Positions 6,409-6,422 of a stretch of 6,422 nucleotides of DNA are shown piece by piece; within the stretch, counting starts at the first letter, position 1, and each line of letters opens with the position of its first letter. The stretch spans positions 1 to 6,422 of the forward strand of contig JAOAHK010000154.1 in assembly GCA_026415275.1 (NCBI GenBank). The letters are read 5' to 3'. The stretch comes from Anaerolineales bacterium (GTDB lineage: Bacteria > Chloroflexota > Anaerolineae > Anaerolineales > UBA4823). The position numbers and the translations under genes are program-made. The notes beneath the pieces were generated by a model. That model saw only the letters and a list, made by a program, of their open reading frames with translations. It was not told the origin of the DNA and made no database searches.

Positions 6409-6422
6409 CTGTCTCTTATACA
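6409..6422. other. Sequencing-adapter remnant (Nextera mosaic end)
   Basis: The final 14 bases, CTGTCTCTTATACA, are identical to the start of the Tn5/Nextera mosaic-end adapter read-through sequence. They sit at the very edge of the window. This is untrimmed library adapter, not genome, so the genomic sequence probably ends at 6408, two bases before the HEPN start codon. Confidence 0.95.

Overview
This window looks like one end of a metagenome-assembled contig from an uncultivated bacterium. Bacterial origin is shown by a full-length elongation factor 4 gene (lepA). The CG-rich hairpin repeats at the left end, together with the style of the envelope genes, remind me of Chloroflexota (Anaerolineae-like). 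That placement is an impression, not a measurement. The last 14 bases match the Nextera transposase mosaic end, so the right edge is a library-adapter remnant and not genome.

Layout: (1) Positions 1-426 hold no convincing gene. They contain a two-and-a-bit-copy tandem array with a period of about 94 bp, each period carrying two different hairpins (35-248), followed by unremarkable sequence with one short palindrome. (2) An unrecognised protein lies on the minus strand at 427-801. Its open frame extends to 846, and a Shine-Dalgarno/ATG pair sits one base out of frame just upstream. (3) Positions 851-1043 are an AT-rich spacer with a weak promoter candidate, an imperfect hairpin and a degenerate piece of the left-end hairpin. 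(4) Positions 1044-5905 form a tightly packed minus-strand cluster. In transcription order it runs lepA, an integral membrane flippase-like protein (LPG synthase TM domain / UPF0104), a GT4 glycosyltransferase and a class I SAM-dependent methyltransferase. Gene junctions are a 56 bp overlap, a 5 bp gap and a 14 bp gap. (5) Upstream of lepA lies a minus-strand HEPN-domain protein at 5989-6406. Its N-terminal third is recovered only by assuming two single-base deletions.

How the genes may work together: the three genes after lepA form a plausible envelope cassette. The cytoplasmic glycosyltransferase would add a sugar to a lipid or polyprenyl acceptor, the methyltransferase would modify the product or its carrier, and the multi-pass membrane protein would move or modify the lipid. 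Their linkage to lepA is positional, since EF4 acts on ribosomes. Nothing here is an obviously new defence or mobile system. The items most worth following are the double-hairpin repeat, the orphan protein with a displaced start, and the HEPN gene whose possible nucleotidyltransferase partner would lie beyond the contig end.
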